NCBI RefSeq assembly: GCF_016775705.1
Contig: NZ_CP068760.1
Coordinates: forward strand, 3,658,001-3,722,000
Origin: Chryseobacterium cucumeris
GTDB taxonomy: Bacteria; Bacteroidota; Bacteroidia; Flavobacteriales; Weeksellaceae
Length of the DNA: 64,000 bases
Reading direction: 5' to 3'
The notes beneath the pieces are model-generated. The model was given only the letters and a program-made list of their open reading frames with translations, did no database searches and was not told the DNA's origin. Positions 43,467 through 52,161 of this stretch are shown one piece after another. Each line of letters starts with the position of its first letter. Position 1 is the stretch's first letter. The position numbers and the translations under genes are program-made.

Positions 43467-44672
43467 TTACCTTCCAAACTTAAAATATCTTGATAACGGA
43501 TGCTTTTTGCCTTTCATAAACAAAGAAGTCATTTCCATTCCCGCGACTGAAAAAGTAATGCCGTTTCCTCCGAAACCCAACACAAAATAAGAATTTTTAA
43601 ATTTTTTATGCTCGCTGATATAGGGTAAACCGTCTTTTGTTTTCCCAAAAGTTCCAGCCCAGACAAAGTCTGTATAGAAATGATAATCGGGTTTTATTTT
43701 CTTTAATGTTTTGATGATCTTTTGTTCTTTTTGATCTAAAATAGCATCACGCTTTTCTGCATTATAAAAATCCTCATCTTCGCCTCCTATTAAAAGCCTT
43801 CCGTCATCAGTAGTCCGCATATAGAGATAAGGAGTATCGGTATTCCATACTAATGTGCTGCTGATGTTTTTGAACTTGTCTTTATCAATTTCAGAGACGG
43901 CCGCATAAGTACTTTTCAGGTTGACAAAGTTTTCTTTGATCAGGTTTTTGCTTTCATATCCTATACAGTAAATCATCTTTTTTGCTTTGATCTGAAATCC
44001 GCTGTCCGTGGTAACCAGATTAAATCCTTTACGCTCCTCCACTTTTACCATTTCAGTTTTATCAAATACTTTCAATCCTTTCTTTGCATTATGCATGAAA
44101 AGCTCATGAGCGAATTGAAAAGCATCAATGCTTGCACCTTGTTTTGATAAGATTCCGCCATAGGTATTTTCAAATCCGAACTGTTTCAGAACACGACCTG
44201 CAGACAGCCACTTTACTTCAAATCCCGCAGCCTTTCTCGCCTCATATTCTTTTGTCAGCCATTCCAGATCTTTCTTTTTAGAGACATAATACAATGATTT
44301 TTTGCGTTTGAAACCTGCTTTGGATCTTATGGTTTTTGTGATTTTTTCCAGGGTATCAATAGCATCGCTACAGGCCTTATAGCTTAAGACCGCACCTTTT
44401 TTTCCTATCTGATCTATCAGCTCATACAGAGGAATATCTATTTCGTACTGTAACATTGAAGTGGTGGCGGAAGTACTTCCGTTGCAAAGTTCGCGTTTAT
44501 CAATCAGGATGGTTTTGTACCCGTCTTTTATCATCTGATGAGCAATCAGGCTTCCCGTAATCCCACCTCCTATAACGAGAACATCACATTCTTCATTTGA
44601 TTTTAACGATGGATAAGATGCTAACAATCCGTTTTTTATAAGCCAGAAAGGTTCATTTGATTTGAGATTCAT
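43467..44672 (-). CDS. FAD-dependent oxidoreductase (DAO superfamily)
   Basis: A 401-residue amine/amino-acid oxidase-type flavoprotein. The FAD-binding Rossmann motif is VLVIGGGITGSLIAHQM, with the acid in TILIDKRELCNGSTSATTSM. C-terminal FGGNGITFSVAGMEM is the second FAD contact. The type is near gamma-glutamylputrescine oxidase and glycine/D-amino-acid oxidases, but the substrate is not clear. It stands between the repeat copy 2 and the SpoIIAA-like gene, which is divergent. Confidence 0.85.
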   Translation of the reverse strand: MNLKSNEPFWLIKNGLLASYPSLKSNEECDVLVIGGGITGSLIAHQMIKDGYKTILIDKRELCNGSTSATTSMLQYEIDIPLYELIDQIGKKGAVLSYKACSDAIDTLEKITKTIRSKAGFKRKKSLYYVSKKKDLEWLTKEYEARKAAGFEVKWLSAGRVLKQFGFENTYGGILSKQGASIDAFQFAHELFMHNAKKGLKVFDKTEMVKVEERKGFNLVTTDSGFQIKAKKMIYCIGYESKNLIKENFVNLKSTYAAVSEIDKDKFKNISSTLVWNTDTPYLYMRTTDDGRLLIGGEDEDFYNAEKRDAILDQKEQKIIKTLKKIKPDYHFYTDFVWAGTFGKTKDGLPYISEHKKFKNSYFVLGFGGNGITFSVAGMEMTSLFMKGKKHPLSRYFKFGR

Positions 44673-44786
44673 ATTAATATTTTACACTGAAACTAACAAC
44701 ATTTATACCTTTTTTAACAATTTTCTACTAAATTATGGTGTAATTATTGTTATTCTTTTAAACTGAACCACCATAAAATATTTATT

Positions 44787-45167
44787 ATGATAACAATTAT
44801 TCCAGAAGCCCCGGAGAATGTTGCGGCATTCAATGCGACGGGTGAAGTAACGAAAGAGGATTTTGAAAAACTGGTAATTCCGCGTGTAAAAGAGAAGGTA
44901 GAGCAGTTCGGTGAGCTGAATTATTTATTGTATTTGGATACCGATCTGGATAATTTTACCATGGGTGCATGGCTTGAAGATTTACTGTTGGGACTGAAAA
45001 ATCTTACCAACTGGAACCGCTCAGCCATTGTTACGGATAAAGAAGGGATACGGAATTTCACCAGTGTTTTCAGTGTTCTGATGCCGGGAGAGTTTAAATC
45101 TTTCCCCAAAGAAAATTTATACAATGCCCTCTACTGGTGTAAAAACGGAGATGAGGTAGAGGCATAA
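44787..45167 (+). CDS. SpoIIAA-like (STAS-fold) protein
   Basis: A 126-residue cytoplasmic protein of the SpoIIAA-like family (PF11964). Marks are the start ITIIPEAPENVAAFNATGEV, LLYLDTDLDNFTMGAWLED and NWNRSAIVTDKEGIRNFTSV. The fold is like STAS anti-sigma-factor antagonists, but the conserved serine is not evident, and members of this family usually have no known partner. Single-gene unit ending at a strong hairpin. Confidence 0.82.
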   Translation: MITIIPEAPENVAAFNATGEVTKEDFEKLVIPRVKEKVEQFGELNYLLYLDTDLDNFTMGAWLEDLLLGLKNLTNWNRSAIVTDKEGIRNFTSVFSVLMPGEFKSFPKENLYNALYWCKNGDEVEA

Positions 45168-45182
45168 CATTTATTTGATAAA

Positions 45183-45222
45183 AAATCGCCTGTTTCTTAC
45201 TGAAACAGGCGATGTTATTTTT
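45183..45222. terminator. Terminator between converging genes
   Basis: ATCGCCTGTTTC and GAAACAGGCGAT form a perfect 12-bp stem around TTACT, with GTTATTTTT after it on the plus strand and an A-rich lead-in. Confidence 0.82.
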
Positions 45223-45239
45223 AACGGTGACTCCCTTTT

Positions 45240-46439
45240 TTATTTATCACATGATACGCATTCTGCAGCCATCTCTTCTTTCTCAGTTTTTGAACCATAC
45301 AGGTACATATATCTTACACTTATAACCAGTCCGATAAAGGTCATCCCTACTCCCACCAACGATGGATAGTTGAATGAATACCCATATTCCAAAGGAATTC
45401 CTCCAAGGAATGCTCCCATTGCATTGGCAATATTGAAACCGGCCTGCATAAAAGCTGCGGCCATCATTTCACTTTTCGGGGCAGCTTTCATCATCATAAT
45501 ATTGATAGGTGAAGCAATAGACATGGATAGTGCGCCACACATAAACGTCAGTACCAAAGCAATATTTTTATATTCTGCAAGAAAGAAAACACCTCCGAGA
45601 GAAATCATCATCAGGAAGATCAGGAGTACACAGGTTTTTTCAGGACCTAATTTATCTGAAACAACTCCTCCCACAAGATTTCCTACTACCATTCCGGCTC
45701 CGGCAAGTACCATTACATAAGCCATCTGGCTGCTTTTGATCCCGGCAACAACAGTCATTAAAGGAGTAATATAGCTCAGCCATGTGAACAATCCTCCAAA
45801 TCCAATGGCTGTAATAGCCAATACCAGCCACGACTGTTTATTTTTAAGGAATTTCAGTTCTTCCATGAAATGGGTATTCTGGTTGGATTCCAGATTGGGA
45901 AGCCACATTTTTAAAAATAAAATGGCAAAAAGACCAATCACTGCTACAATCGCAAAGTACAGTCTCCAATGGAAGGTATGCCCGATATAGGTGACCAGAG
46001 GCACCATTGCGAGATTGGCAACCGTAAGCCCTGTAAACATCATCGATATATAAAATGCTTCTTTTCCTTTTCCTGCCATTCTTGAAGCCACTACTGTTCC
46101 TACACCGAAGAAGGCTCCATGCGGAAGTCCGGACATAAAGCGGATAACCAGCATACTGTTGTATCCCGGTGCAATAGCCGAAAGCGCATTAAATAATGTA
46201 AAAAGGATCATAAAAGCCATCAGGACTTTTTTCGGAGGAAATTTTACAGAATATCCAATCAGGATTGGAGCTCCGATAACCACGCCCATGGCATATGCTG
46301 AAATCAAATGTCCGGCTTGCGGAATCGTAATCTGTAATGTTTTGGCAATATCCGGCAGCAGTCCCATGACGGTAAATTCCGTAGTTCCTATCCCTAAACC
46401 ACCAATTGCCAGTGGTATTATTCTTTTGTCAATCTTCAT
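45240..46439 (-). CDS. MFS transporter, DHA1/AraJ-like
   Basis: A 399-residue transporter with 12 predicted membrane helices. The first helix region IPLAIGGLGIGTTEFTVMGLLPDIA and SAYAMGVVIGAPI are typical of the AraJ/CynX-like drug-efflux group. The family loop is FMSGLPHGAFFGVGTVVASR. The ATG at 46439 is chosen because the first helix begins just after it; an in-frame ATG lies 12 codons upstream. It is divergent from an AraC regulator gene, which is probably its regulator. The substrate is unknown. Confidence 0.88.
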   Translation of the reverse strand: MKIDKRIIPLAIGGLGIGTTEFTVMGLLPDIAKTLQITIPQAGHLISAYAMGVVIGAPILIGYSVKFPPKKVLMAFMILFTLFNALSAIAPGYNSMLVIRFMSGLPHGAFFGVGTVVASRMAGKGKEAFYISMMFTGLTVANLAMVPLVTYIGHTFHWRLYFAIVAVIGLFAILFLKMWLPNLESNQNTHFMEELKFLKNKQSWLVLAITAIGFGGLFTWLSYITPLMTVVAGIKSSQMAYVMVLAGAGMVVGNLVGGVVSDKLGPEKTCVLLIFLMMISLGGVFFLAEYKNIALVLTFMCGALSMSIASPINIMMMKAAPKSEMMAAAFMQAGFNIANAMGAFLGGIPLEYGYSFNYPSLVGVGMTFIGLVISVRYMYLYGSKTEKEEMAAECVSCDK

Positions 46440-46622
46440 TGTCTCTAAATCTTTTTCTGAATTAATTTCCTTCAAGTTAAAGGATCACCTGAGTATCTTT
46501 ATTTTGAAAGTGCAAAAATCGCAAGAAAGTTTGAATTTCACTCCTACTTGAATGATAAAAATTTGCTCCATATTAACCTTTTTAATTAATTTTAAATTCA
46601 GAAACAATCAAATAAGAACAAA

Positions 46623-47516
46623 ATGAAGATCCAGAAAGAAATTATTGAGTTTGAAAAAGGGAAATCCTTCAAGCTATTTTCTCCTTCTCTGAAAAACTGT
46701 TTTTTCTGGCATTATCATCCGGAAATTGAACTGGTATATGTAGAAGCTGTGAACGGAATCCGCCACGTTGGTAAAAACATTTCCGGCTTTACAGACAGTG
46801 ATCTTTTACTGATTGGTTCCAACGTTCCTCATCTTAATTTTGACTATGGTATTCAGACCGAATGCAGGCAGCTTGTATTACAGATGCGGGAAAGCTTCCT
46901 TCAGGACATTATTCTTCCTGTTCCGGAATTTGAGAATATTAAGAACCTTTTGGAACGGTCCTATCTCGGACTTTCATTTTCCGGAGAAACCAAAATTACA
47001 GTTGTTGAAAAACTACAGGCTATTAAAGATAAAAACTCTTTTGAATCATTGGTTGGGCTGATTGAAATTCTGCAAATCCTGGCCCATTCCGCCGAAGTGA
47101 AAGAACTGAATAAGGAAGATACCCGGATCAAATGGTTTTTGAATGATAAAATCAGAATGGGAACCATCTACGATTATATCCACGAAAATTATGACCGGAA
47201 ACCCAATGTCAATGAAGTGGCCCAGGTTGTCAGCTTGAGTACTCCTGCTTTCTGCCGGTATTTTAAAAAGCAGACGAATATGACTTTTACTGATTTTGTT
47301 AACAATTACAGGATCAATCAGGCTAAAATATTTCTGCTGAAAGATCAGTCTGTAACGGAAGTTTGTTTTCAGGTAGGTTTTGAAAGTCTTTCTTATTTTA
47401 ATAAATTGTTTAAACAGCATACGGGAGAAACACCTTCCGAGTTTAAGAAGAAACATTTCAGACCGATTGAGATTAATGGGAAGATTGGAGTGATTAAGAA
47501 GGATACGACTTGTTAA
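46623..47516 (+). CDS. AraC family transcriptional regulator with cupin sensor domain
   Basis: A 297-residue regulator. The N-terminal cupin-type domain (1 to about 130) has FWHYHPEIELVYVEAVNG. The AraC HTH pair (about 180-285) shows NVNEVAQVVSLSTPAFCRYF and VTEVCFQVGFESLSYFNKLF with the conserved LSxSxxxxxF layout. It is divergent from the MFS gene with 183 bases between, so it likely controls that gene in response to a small molecule bound in the cupin. Confidence 0.9.
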   Translation: MKIQKEIIEFEKGKSFKLFSPSLKNCFFWHYHPEIELVYVEAVNGIRHVGKNISGFTDSDLLLIGSNVPHLNFDYGIQTECRQLVLQMRESFLQDIILPVPEFENIKNLLERSYLGLSFSGETKITVVEKLQAIKDKNSFESLVGLIEILQILAHSAEVKELNKEDTRIKWFLNDKIRMGTIYDYIHENYDRKPNVNEVAQVVSLSTPAFCRYFKKQTNMTFTDFVNNYRINQAKIFLLKDQSVTEVCFQVGFESLSYFNKLFKQHTGETPSEFKKKHFRPIEINGKIGVIKKDTTC

Positions 47517-47528
47517 GTAATTTTTGTG

Positions 47529-47555
47529 ATTGCGGACTAAAGTCCGCTGCTATGG
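47529..47555. repeat. Short palindromic repeat, GCGGACTAAAGTCCGC
   Basis: The core GCGGACTAAAGTCCGC is nearly a perfect inverted repeat with AAAG-type centre, related to the core at 8885-8914. It lies just after the AraC gene and may be its terminator. Confidence 0.65.
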
Positions 47556-47577
47556 ATACTTTTGTGAGTGTTGTATG

Positions 47578-47658
47578 AACCACCCCGTCAAAAATTCTTT
47601 GAATTTTTGCCACCCCTCCAAAGGATGGGAATGATGACAGCCGTTATTGTAACGATTG
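47578..47658. repeat. ACCACCCCGTC double-hairpin repeat, copy 3
   Basis: ACCACCCCGTC, CAAAAATTC-TTT-GAATTTTTG, CCTCC-AAA-GGATGG, then CAGCCGTTATTGTAACGATTG. It matches copy 1 closely, including the tail. Confidence 0.85.
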
Positions 47659-47670
47659 CCGCCTTCATTA

Positions 47671-47728
47671 GTAACCACTAATATCTGCAACCTATCACCT
47701 ATAATCTGCTACCTGATCCCTGCTACCT
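47671..47728. repeat. CTACCT-rich low-complexity tract, copy 2
   Basis: Units such as CTATCACCTATAATCTGCTACCT, in part, ending CTGCTACCTAAAAAAACAAAA as at 30040-30070, next to a terminator of lipA. Confidence 0.7.
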
Positions 47729-47735
47729 AAAAAAA

Positions 47736-47764
47736 CAAAAAACCGCTCATTGCTGAACGGTCTG
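47736..47764 (-). terminator. Terminator of lipA
   Basis: On the minus strand ACCGTTCAGCAATGAGCGGT is a stem-loop followed by TTTTTTG, just past the stop at 47770. Confidence 0.8.
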
Positions 47765-47769
47765 TATTT

Positions 47770-48636
47770 TTAGTGAATATGTTTTTCTGCGTGGTAAGAA
47801 CTTCTTACAAGAGGAGAACTTTCAACATGTCTGAAACCTAGGCTTCTTGCAAAATCCCCAAACTCATCAAATTCTTCAGGAGTGATAAATTTCTTTACCG
47901 GAAGATGCTTTTTAGTCGGCTGCAGATATTGTCCAAGGGTAATGACATCTACATTGGCATTCCTGATATCTTCGATGGTCTGGAAGACCTCATCTTTAGT
48001 TTCTCCCAATCCAAGCATTACTCCTGTTTTGGTTCTTCTTTGTCCGGCTTCTTTCAGATATCTTAATACTTCAAGGCTTCTTTCATATTTTGCCTGGATT
48101 CTTACTTCTCTGGTCAGACGTTTTACCGTTTCCATATTATGAGAGATTACTTCAGGAGCTACTTCTACTAATCTGTCAAGGTGTTTTGTGATACCCTGAA
48201 AGTCAGGAATCAATGTTTCCATTGTTGTTCCCGGAGAAATTCTTCTTACGGCATTCACTGTTTCTCCCCAAAGAATAGATCCCATATCTTTCAGATCATC
48301 GCGGTCTACGGAAGTAAGCACGGCATGTTTGATCTTCATTAACTTGATGGATCTTGCTACTTTTTCAGGCTCATCCCAGTTTACGTCAAGTGGTTTTCCT
48401 GTTTTTACACCACAGAATCCACAGCTTCTCGTACAGATATTTCCTAAAATCATGAAAGTAGCTGTACCTTCACCCCAACATTCTCCCATGTTCGGGCAGC
48501 TTCCGCTTTGGCAAATGGTGTTTAATTTATATTTATCAACCAAAGTTCTCAGCTCTCTGTAATTCTTTCCGGTAGGAAGTTTTACGCGGATCCATTTTGG
48601 TTTTTGAACGGTAGTGTCTTGAACTGAATTTTCCAT
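47770..48636 (-). CDS. lipA: Lipoyl synthase
   Basis: A 288-residue radical-SAM enzyme that inserts two sulfur atoms into octanoyl groups on lipoate-dependent proteins. Both clusters are visible: the auxiliary motif [13 protein letters not shown] and the radical-SAM motif [28 protein letters not shown] and the [20 protein letters not shown] region fit LipA of standard size. It is cytoplasmic. It stands alone, upstream of an AraC gene's repeats and divergent from the next gene. Confidence 0.97.
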   Translation of the reverse strand: MENSVQDTTVQKPKWIRVKLPTGKNYRELRTLVDKYKLNTICQSGSCPNMGECWGEGTATFMILGNICTRSCGFCGVKTGKPLDVNWDEPEKVARSIKLMKIKHAVLTSVDRDDLKDMGSILWGETVNAVRRISPGTTMETLIPDFQGITKHLDRLVEVAPEVISHNMETVKRLTREVRIQAKYERSLEVLRYLKEAGQRRTKTGVMLGLGETKDEVFQTIEDIRNANVDVITLGQYLQPTKKHLPVKKFITPEEFDEFGDFARSLGFRHVESSPLVRSSYHAEKHIH

Positions 48637-48751
48637 TTCTAAAATTGAAGTTCAAAGTTAAGGATTTTTTAATGGAAACCATCAACCGGAAATATTGATG
48701 AAACTGATCATCCGAAATTCATTTGTATATTTATGGCTCCAAAATATTCTT

Positions 48752-49384
48752 ATGAAAAAAATATTCTTCCTTTTATCCGCGATATGCGGAACATTTTCTC
48801 TTGCCCAAAAACAATTTCAGCCTGCAGGTTCCACGGTTATTGAGACTGTAGACGGAGATCTTGATAGTGATAAAATTCCTGAAAAAGTAATTATCTACAA
48901 CACAAAGGACACTACTGATATGGGAAACATCCGTGAAATCCAGATCCTGAAAAAGGTTGGCGGTGCATGGACAATCCTTGAAAAATCCAGAAATGCTGTT
49001 ATGGAAAGCAACGGCGGAGGTATGATGGGTGACCCTTACAGAGAAACGAAAATAGAAAAAGGAATTCTGATTATTTCTCAAAACGGCGGAAGCAGCTGGA
49101 AATGGGATGTTACAGACAAATACAGATTTCAGAACGGACATTTTGAACTGATAGGAACCTCCTCTACTTCGGGAAGGCCGGGAGATTACTGGAAAGATAT
49201 AGATTTTAACCTTTCAACAGGACAGCTGAACTATTCCAAAGAAGTAGAAAATACAGCTGAATATGGTAAATCCTTAAAGGAAACTTATATTAAAAAAGGA
49301 CTAAAGATCAATCTGCAGAACAGAAACCAGGAAAAGCAGCAAAAAATAGTTCTTCCCAAAACAAAAGAGGAAGTTTATTTTTAA
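48752..49384 (+). CDS. Secreted hypothetical protein
   Basis: A 210-residue protein with a Sec signal (FFLLSAICGTFSLAQ). I recognise no family. The mature part begins TVIETVDGDLDSDKIPEKV, like a VCBS/FG-GAP-type calcium-binding start (DGDLDSDK), and ends PKTKEEVYF. The ATG at 48752 begins the signal; an in-frame ATG lies 19 codons upstream. A -7-like TATATTTA (48726-48733) sits about 20 bases before it. Confidence 0.6.
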   Translation: MKKIFFLLSAICGTFSLAQKQFQPAGSTVIETVDGDLDSDKIPEKVIIYNTKDTTDMGNIREIQILKKVGGAWTILEKSRNAVMESNGGGMMGDPYRETKIEKGILIISQNGGSSWKWDVTDKYRFQNGHFELIGTSSTSGRPGDYWKDIDFNLSTGQLNYSKEVENTAEYGKSLKETYIKKGLKINLQNRNQEKQQKIVLPKTKEEVYF

Positions 49385-49407
49385 ATAAAAGTCGTAATAT
49401 TTAAGTT

Positions 49408-49472
49408 TTGGCTGAAGCCAATTTGAATTTGTATTTTTTAGTAAATGGGTTAAAACCTGTTTCTATTGAATA
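49408..49472. repeat. Degenerate copies of the short palindromic repeat
   Basis: Two arms, GGCTGAAGCC (49410-49419) and a degenerate GGGTTAAAACCTGTTTCTAT (49447-49466), followed by TGAATA. The second matches the 8885 copy in its TTTCTATTGA tail. Confidence 0.55.
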
Positions 49473-49484
49473 ATATTATTGAAT

Positions 49485-50045
49485 TTAATGATCATCAAAC
49501 TCATTATTTTTCAGGAGTTCTGCCAGGACTTTTTTGGCCCGCATGACCCTTACTTTGGTATTGGCGACTGAAATTCCCAATTCATCAGCAATTTCTTTGA
49601 TACTTTTTTCTTCAAAAAATCTCAATCTGATAATGTCCTGATAATTGGCATCCAGGGATTCTATGGTTTTGATGATTTTCTTCTGTTCCTCTTCGGAGAT
49701 AAGCAGTTCTTCCGGTGATTTTGCGTATTGGTTTTTGACCTCATCAAGATTTTCAACAGCGTCTTCGTTGTCGCGGTTTTTCTTTCTCCAGAAATCAATC
49801 ACGGTATTCTGGGCAATGGTAAGCACCCAGGTTTTAAACTGAAAATGAGGATCGAACATATCCAGTTTTGACAGTACTTTTGAAAAAACATTGACAGTAA
49901 TTTCATCGGCATCATTTTCATCTCTCACTTTCTTCATAACAAAGGAGAAGACATCCACCCAAAAAACATTGATGAGTTTAGTCTGGGCCTTCTGGTCTTT
50001 ATCCTTGGCCTTCTGGATGAGCAGGAATAGCTGTTCGTCGTTCAT
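49485..50045 (-). CDS. ECF-type RNA polymerase sigma factor
   Basis: A 186-residue sigma-70 ECF factor. Region 2 (about 15-90) has FSFVMKKVRDENDADEITVN and FKTWVLTIAQNTVIDFWRK; region 4 (about 125-180) has LDANYQDIIRLRFFEEKSIK and IADELGISVANTKVRVMRAK, the DNA-binding helix-turn-helix. The ATG at 50045 is the start; the frame extends 43 codons upstream but this would overlap the tyrS start. No anti-sigma gene is adjacent, so the signal is unknown. Confidence 0.88.
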   Translation of the reverse strand: MNDEQLFLLIQKAKDKDQKAQTKLINVFWVDVFSFVMKKVRDENDADEITVNVFSKVLSKLDMFDPHFQFKTWVLTIAQNTVIDFWRKKNRDNEDAVENLDEVKNQYAKSPEELLISEEEQKKIIKTIESLDANYQDIIRLRFFEEKSIKEIADELGISVANTKVRVMRAKKVLAELLKNNEFDDH

Positions 50046-50137
50046 TAATAACAAATATAGATTATTTGGGCTGAAAAACAAAGTATAGGAAAGGTAAAAT
50101 GGTAAAAAGGCTTTACCCTTAATACTTCGGAATTTAC

Positions 50138-50145
50138 TATCTTTG
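50138..50145 (+). promoter_or_regulatory. -7 box of tyrS
   Basis: TATCTTTG, a match to TAnnTTTG, 29 bases before the ATG at 50174. No clear -33 partner. Confidence 0.6.
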
Positions 50146-50173
50146 CATCTTAAAATTTTAAAGTTAAAAATCA

Positions 50174-51469
50174 ATGAATTCCTTTATAGAAGAACTGAAA
50201 TGGCGTGGTCTGTTTGCCGATATGATGCCAGGAACCGATGAACAACTGAATAAAGAGGTAACTACTGCATATATTGGTTTTGATCCTACCGCCGATTCTT
50301 TACATATCGGAAGTCTTATCCAGATAAAAATCCTGGCTCACTTCCAGCTGCATGGCCACAAACCTATTGCTCTGATAGGAGGTGCTACTGGAATGATCGG
50401 AGATCCATCCGGGAAATCTGCTGAAAGAAATCTTCTGGATGAGGAAACTCTTTTACATTATGTAGACTGTTTAAAGAAACAGCTTTCAAAGTTCCTTAAT
50501 TTTGAAGGAAATGAGCCTAACAAAGCTGAGCTGGTAAACAACTACGACTGGATGAAGAATATTTCTTTCCTTGATTTTGCTAAAAATGTCGGAAAGAATA
50601 TCACGGTCAACTATATGATGGCAAAAGATTCCGTAAAGAAAAGATTCTCAGGAGAATCCGGTGCAGACGGAATGAGCTTTACAGAATTCACGTACCAGTT
50701 AATCCAGGGATATGATTTCCTTCATTTATACCAAAACAATAATGTGAAGCTTCAAATGGGAGGTTCTGACCAGTGGGGAAACATCACTACAGGAACAGAA
50801 TTGATCCGTAGAAAAGCTCAGGGTGAAGCTTTTGCTTTAACAGTTCCTTTAATTACGAAAGCAGACGGTTCCAAATTCGGAAAGTCTGAAAGCGGGGAAA
50901 ATTACTGGCTGGATAAAAAGAAAACTTCTCCTTACAAGTTCTACCAGTTCTGGCTGAATGCTACGGATGAGGATGCTGAAAGATTTATCAAATTCTATAC
51001 TTTCTTAGGAAAAGAAGAAATTGAAGCTTTAATTGAAGAGCACAAAACAGCGCCACACGAAAGAAAGCTACAGAAGAAACTTGCAGAAGAAGTTACCGTT
51101 TGGGTACATGGAAGAGAAGAGTATGAAAAAGCATTGAAAGCTTCTGAAATTCTTTTCGGACGTTCTACTGCTGAAGATCTTGTAAGCCTCGATGAGGAAA
51201 CTTTCCTGGAAGTTTTTGATGGTGTTCCTCAAAGAGAAATTGCAAAAGCTGATGTTCTGGGAGTGAATATTGTTGATCTTCTTTCTGAAAAATCAGGGTT
51301 CTTGAAATCTAAAAGTGAGGCACAAAGAGAGATTAAAGGAAATTCAATTTCTGTCAACAAGCAAAAAGTAAATGATACTTTTACAGCCAATGAAACAGAT
51401 CTTATTGATGGTAAATTTTTATTGCTTCAAAAAGGTAAGAAAAGCTACTTTATTGTCAAAGTAAGCTAA
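50174..51469 (+). CDS. tyrS: Tyrosine-tRNA ligase
   Basis: A 431-residue class-I tRNA synthetase. The HIGH-type signature is [11 protein letters not shown], the KMSKS-type is KFGKS in [33 protein letters not shown] is the tyrosine-binding core. The C-terminal S4-like domain includes [20 protein letters not shown]. It is divergent from the ECF sigma gene. Standard length for bacterial TyrRS. Confidence 0.97.
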   Translation: MNSFIEELKWRGLFADMMPGTDEQLNKEVTTAYIGFDPTADSLHIGSLIQIKILAHFQLHGHKPIALIGGATGMIGDPSGKSAERNLLDEETLLHYVDCLKKQLSKFLNFEGNEPNKAELVNNYDWMKNISFLDFAKNVGKNITVNYMMAKDSVKKRFSGESGADGMSFTEFTYQLIQGYDFLHLYQNNNVKLQMGGSDQWGNITTGTELIRRKAQGEAFALTVPLITKADGSKFGKSESGENYWLDKKKTSPYKFYQFWLNATDEDAERFIKFYTFLGKEEIEALIEEHKTAPHERKLQKKLAEEVTVWVHGREEYEKALKASEILFGRSTAEDLVSLDEETFLEVFDGVPQREIAKADVLGVNIVDLLSEKSGFLKSKSEAQREIKGNSISVNKQKVNDTFTANETDLIDGKFLLLQKGKKSYFIVKVS

Positions 51470-51485
51470 TCTGAAACACTATATA

Positions 51486-51520
51486 AAAATCGGCGCTGGG
51501 ATTCATCTCAGCGCCGATTT
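51486..51520. terminator. Terminator between tyrS and the converging lipoprotein gene
   Basis: AAATCGGCGCTG and CAGCGCCGATTT form a perfect 12-bp stem around GGATTCATCT. No long T run on the plus strand, but position and symmetry fit. Confidence 0.75.
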
Positions 51521-51542
51521 CATTTCCTAAATAAATTTAATA

Positions 51543-51962
51543 TTAAAATGTATAGCTTGTAGTAGCCGACAAATATTGTCCACTGGAAGTTCCTTCTTTC
51601 TTCAGTTCTCCGTCTACCCAGATCTGAACTTTCAAAGTTGCAGAAGCATCCGGTCCGACAGCGTTTACTCCAACGGTGGCATTGTATGCTCCCGGTTCTG
51701 ATGTTACCTCAGGGCTGCTCCATGTTGTTCCGCTAAGACTTGTTGCAGTGGTAGGGTTACCGTCAATTCCGTACACCGCTACTTCAATATTACTGCCTGA
51801 AGAAGCGATTGCTTTAAAGACCACTTTATGACTTTTCCCTGCTCCATTCACATTGTTGTCGTCATCATCGTTACTGCATGACACTGTAAATCCAATAAGC
51901 ATTGCTGCTATTACTGCAACGAATGCGCCTCTTAACAGCTTATTCATACTCATTTTTTTCAT
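51543..51962 (-). CDS. Small lipoprotein, MmpS-like beta domain (copy A)
   Basis: A 139-residue lipoprotein with lipobox FTVSC and an acidic, asparagine-rich linker. The mature domain has KVVFKAIASSGSNIEVAVYG, TTWSSPEVTSEPG and LKVQIWVDGELKKEG. This order (strand, W-S, then V-DG-type strand) resembles MmpS and is shared with the lipoprotein at 54813-55244. Function unknown. It stands on the other side of the two-component genes, on the minus strand, and ends at the tyrS terminator. Confidence 0.65.
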   Translation of the reverse strand: MKKMSMNKLLRGAFVAVIAAMLIGFTVSCSNDDDDNNVNGAGKSHKVVFKAIASSGSNIEVAVYGIDGNPTTATSLSGTTWSSPEVTSEPGAYNATVGVNAVGPDASATLKVQIWVDGELKKEGTSSGQYLSATTSYTF

Positions 51963-52161
51963 AATCTTTTGTTTAAATTTTAGTTACTATATTGAATATT
52001 CTATGATCCATGATTTGATATCTGCAAAGCTATGAGCATCACCTACGTCTATCAATCCTGAAAAACCAGTAATTTTTTCTACCTAAATTCCGGTATTTTT
52101 TATGCTAAAATTTTTAATTAAATTGAGCGTTTAAAAAAATATTTTACAGAATTGATCCATA

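Noticed and set aside
46813..47456. Frames on both strands inside the AraC gene
   Set aside because: Shadow frames of the regulator; no independent start signals.
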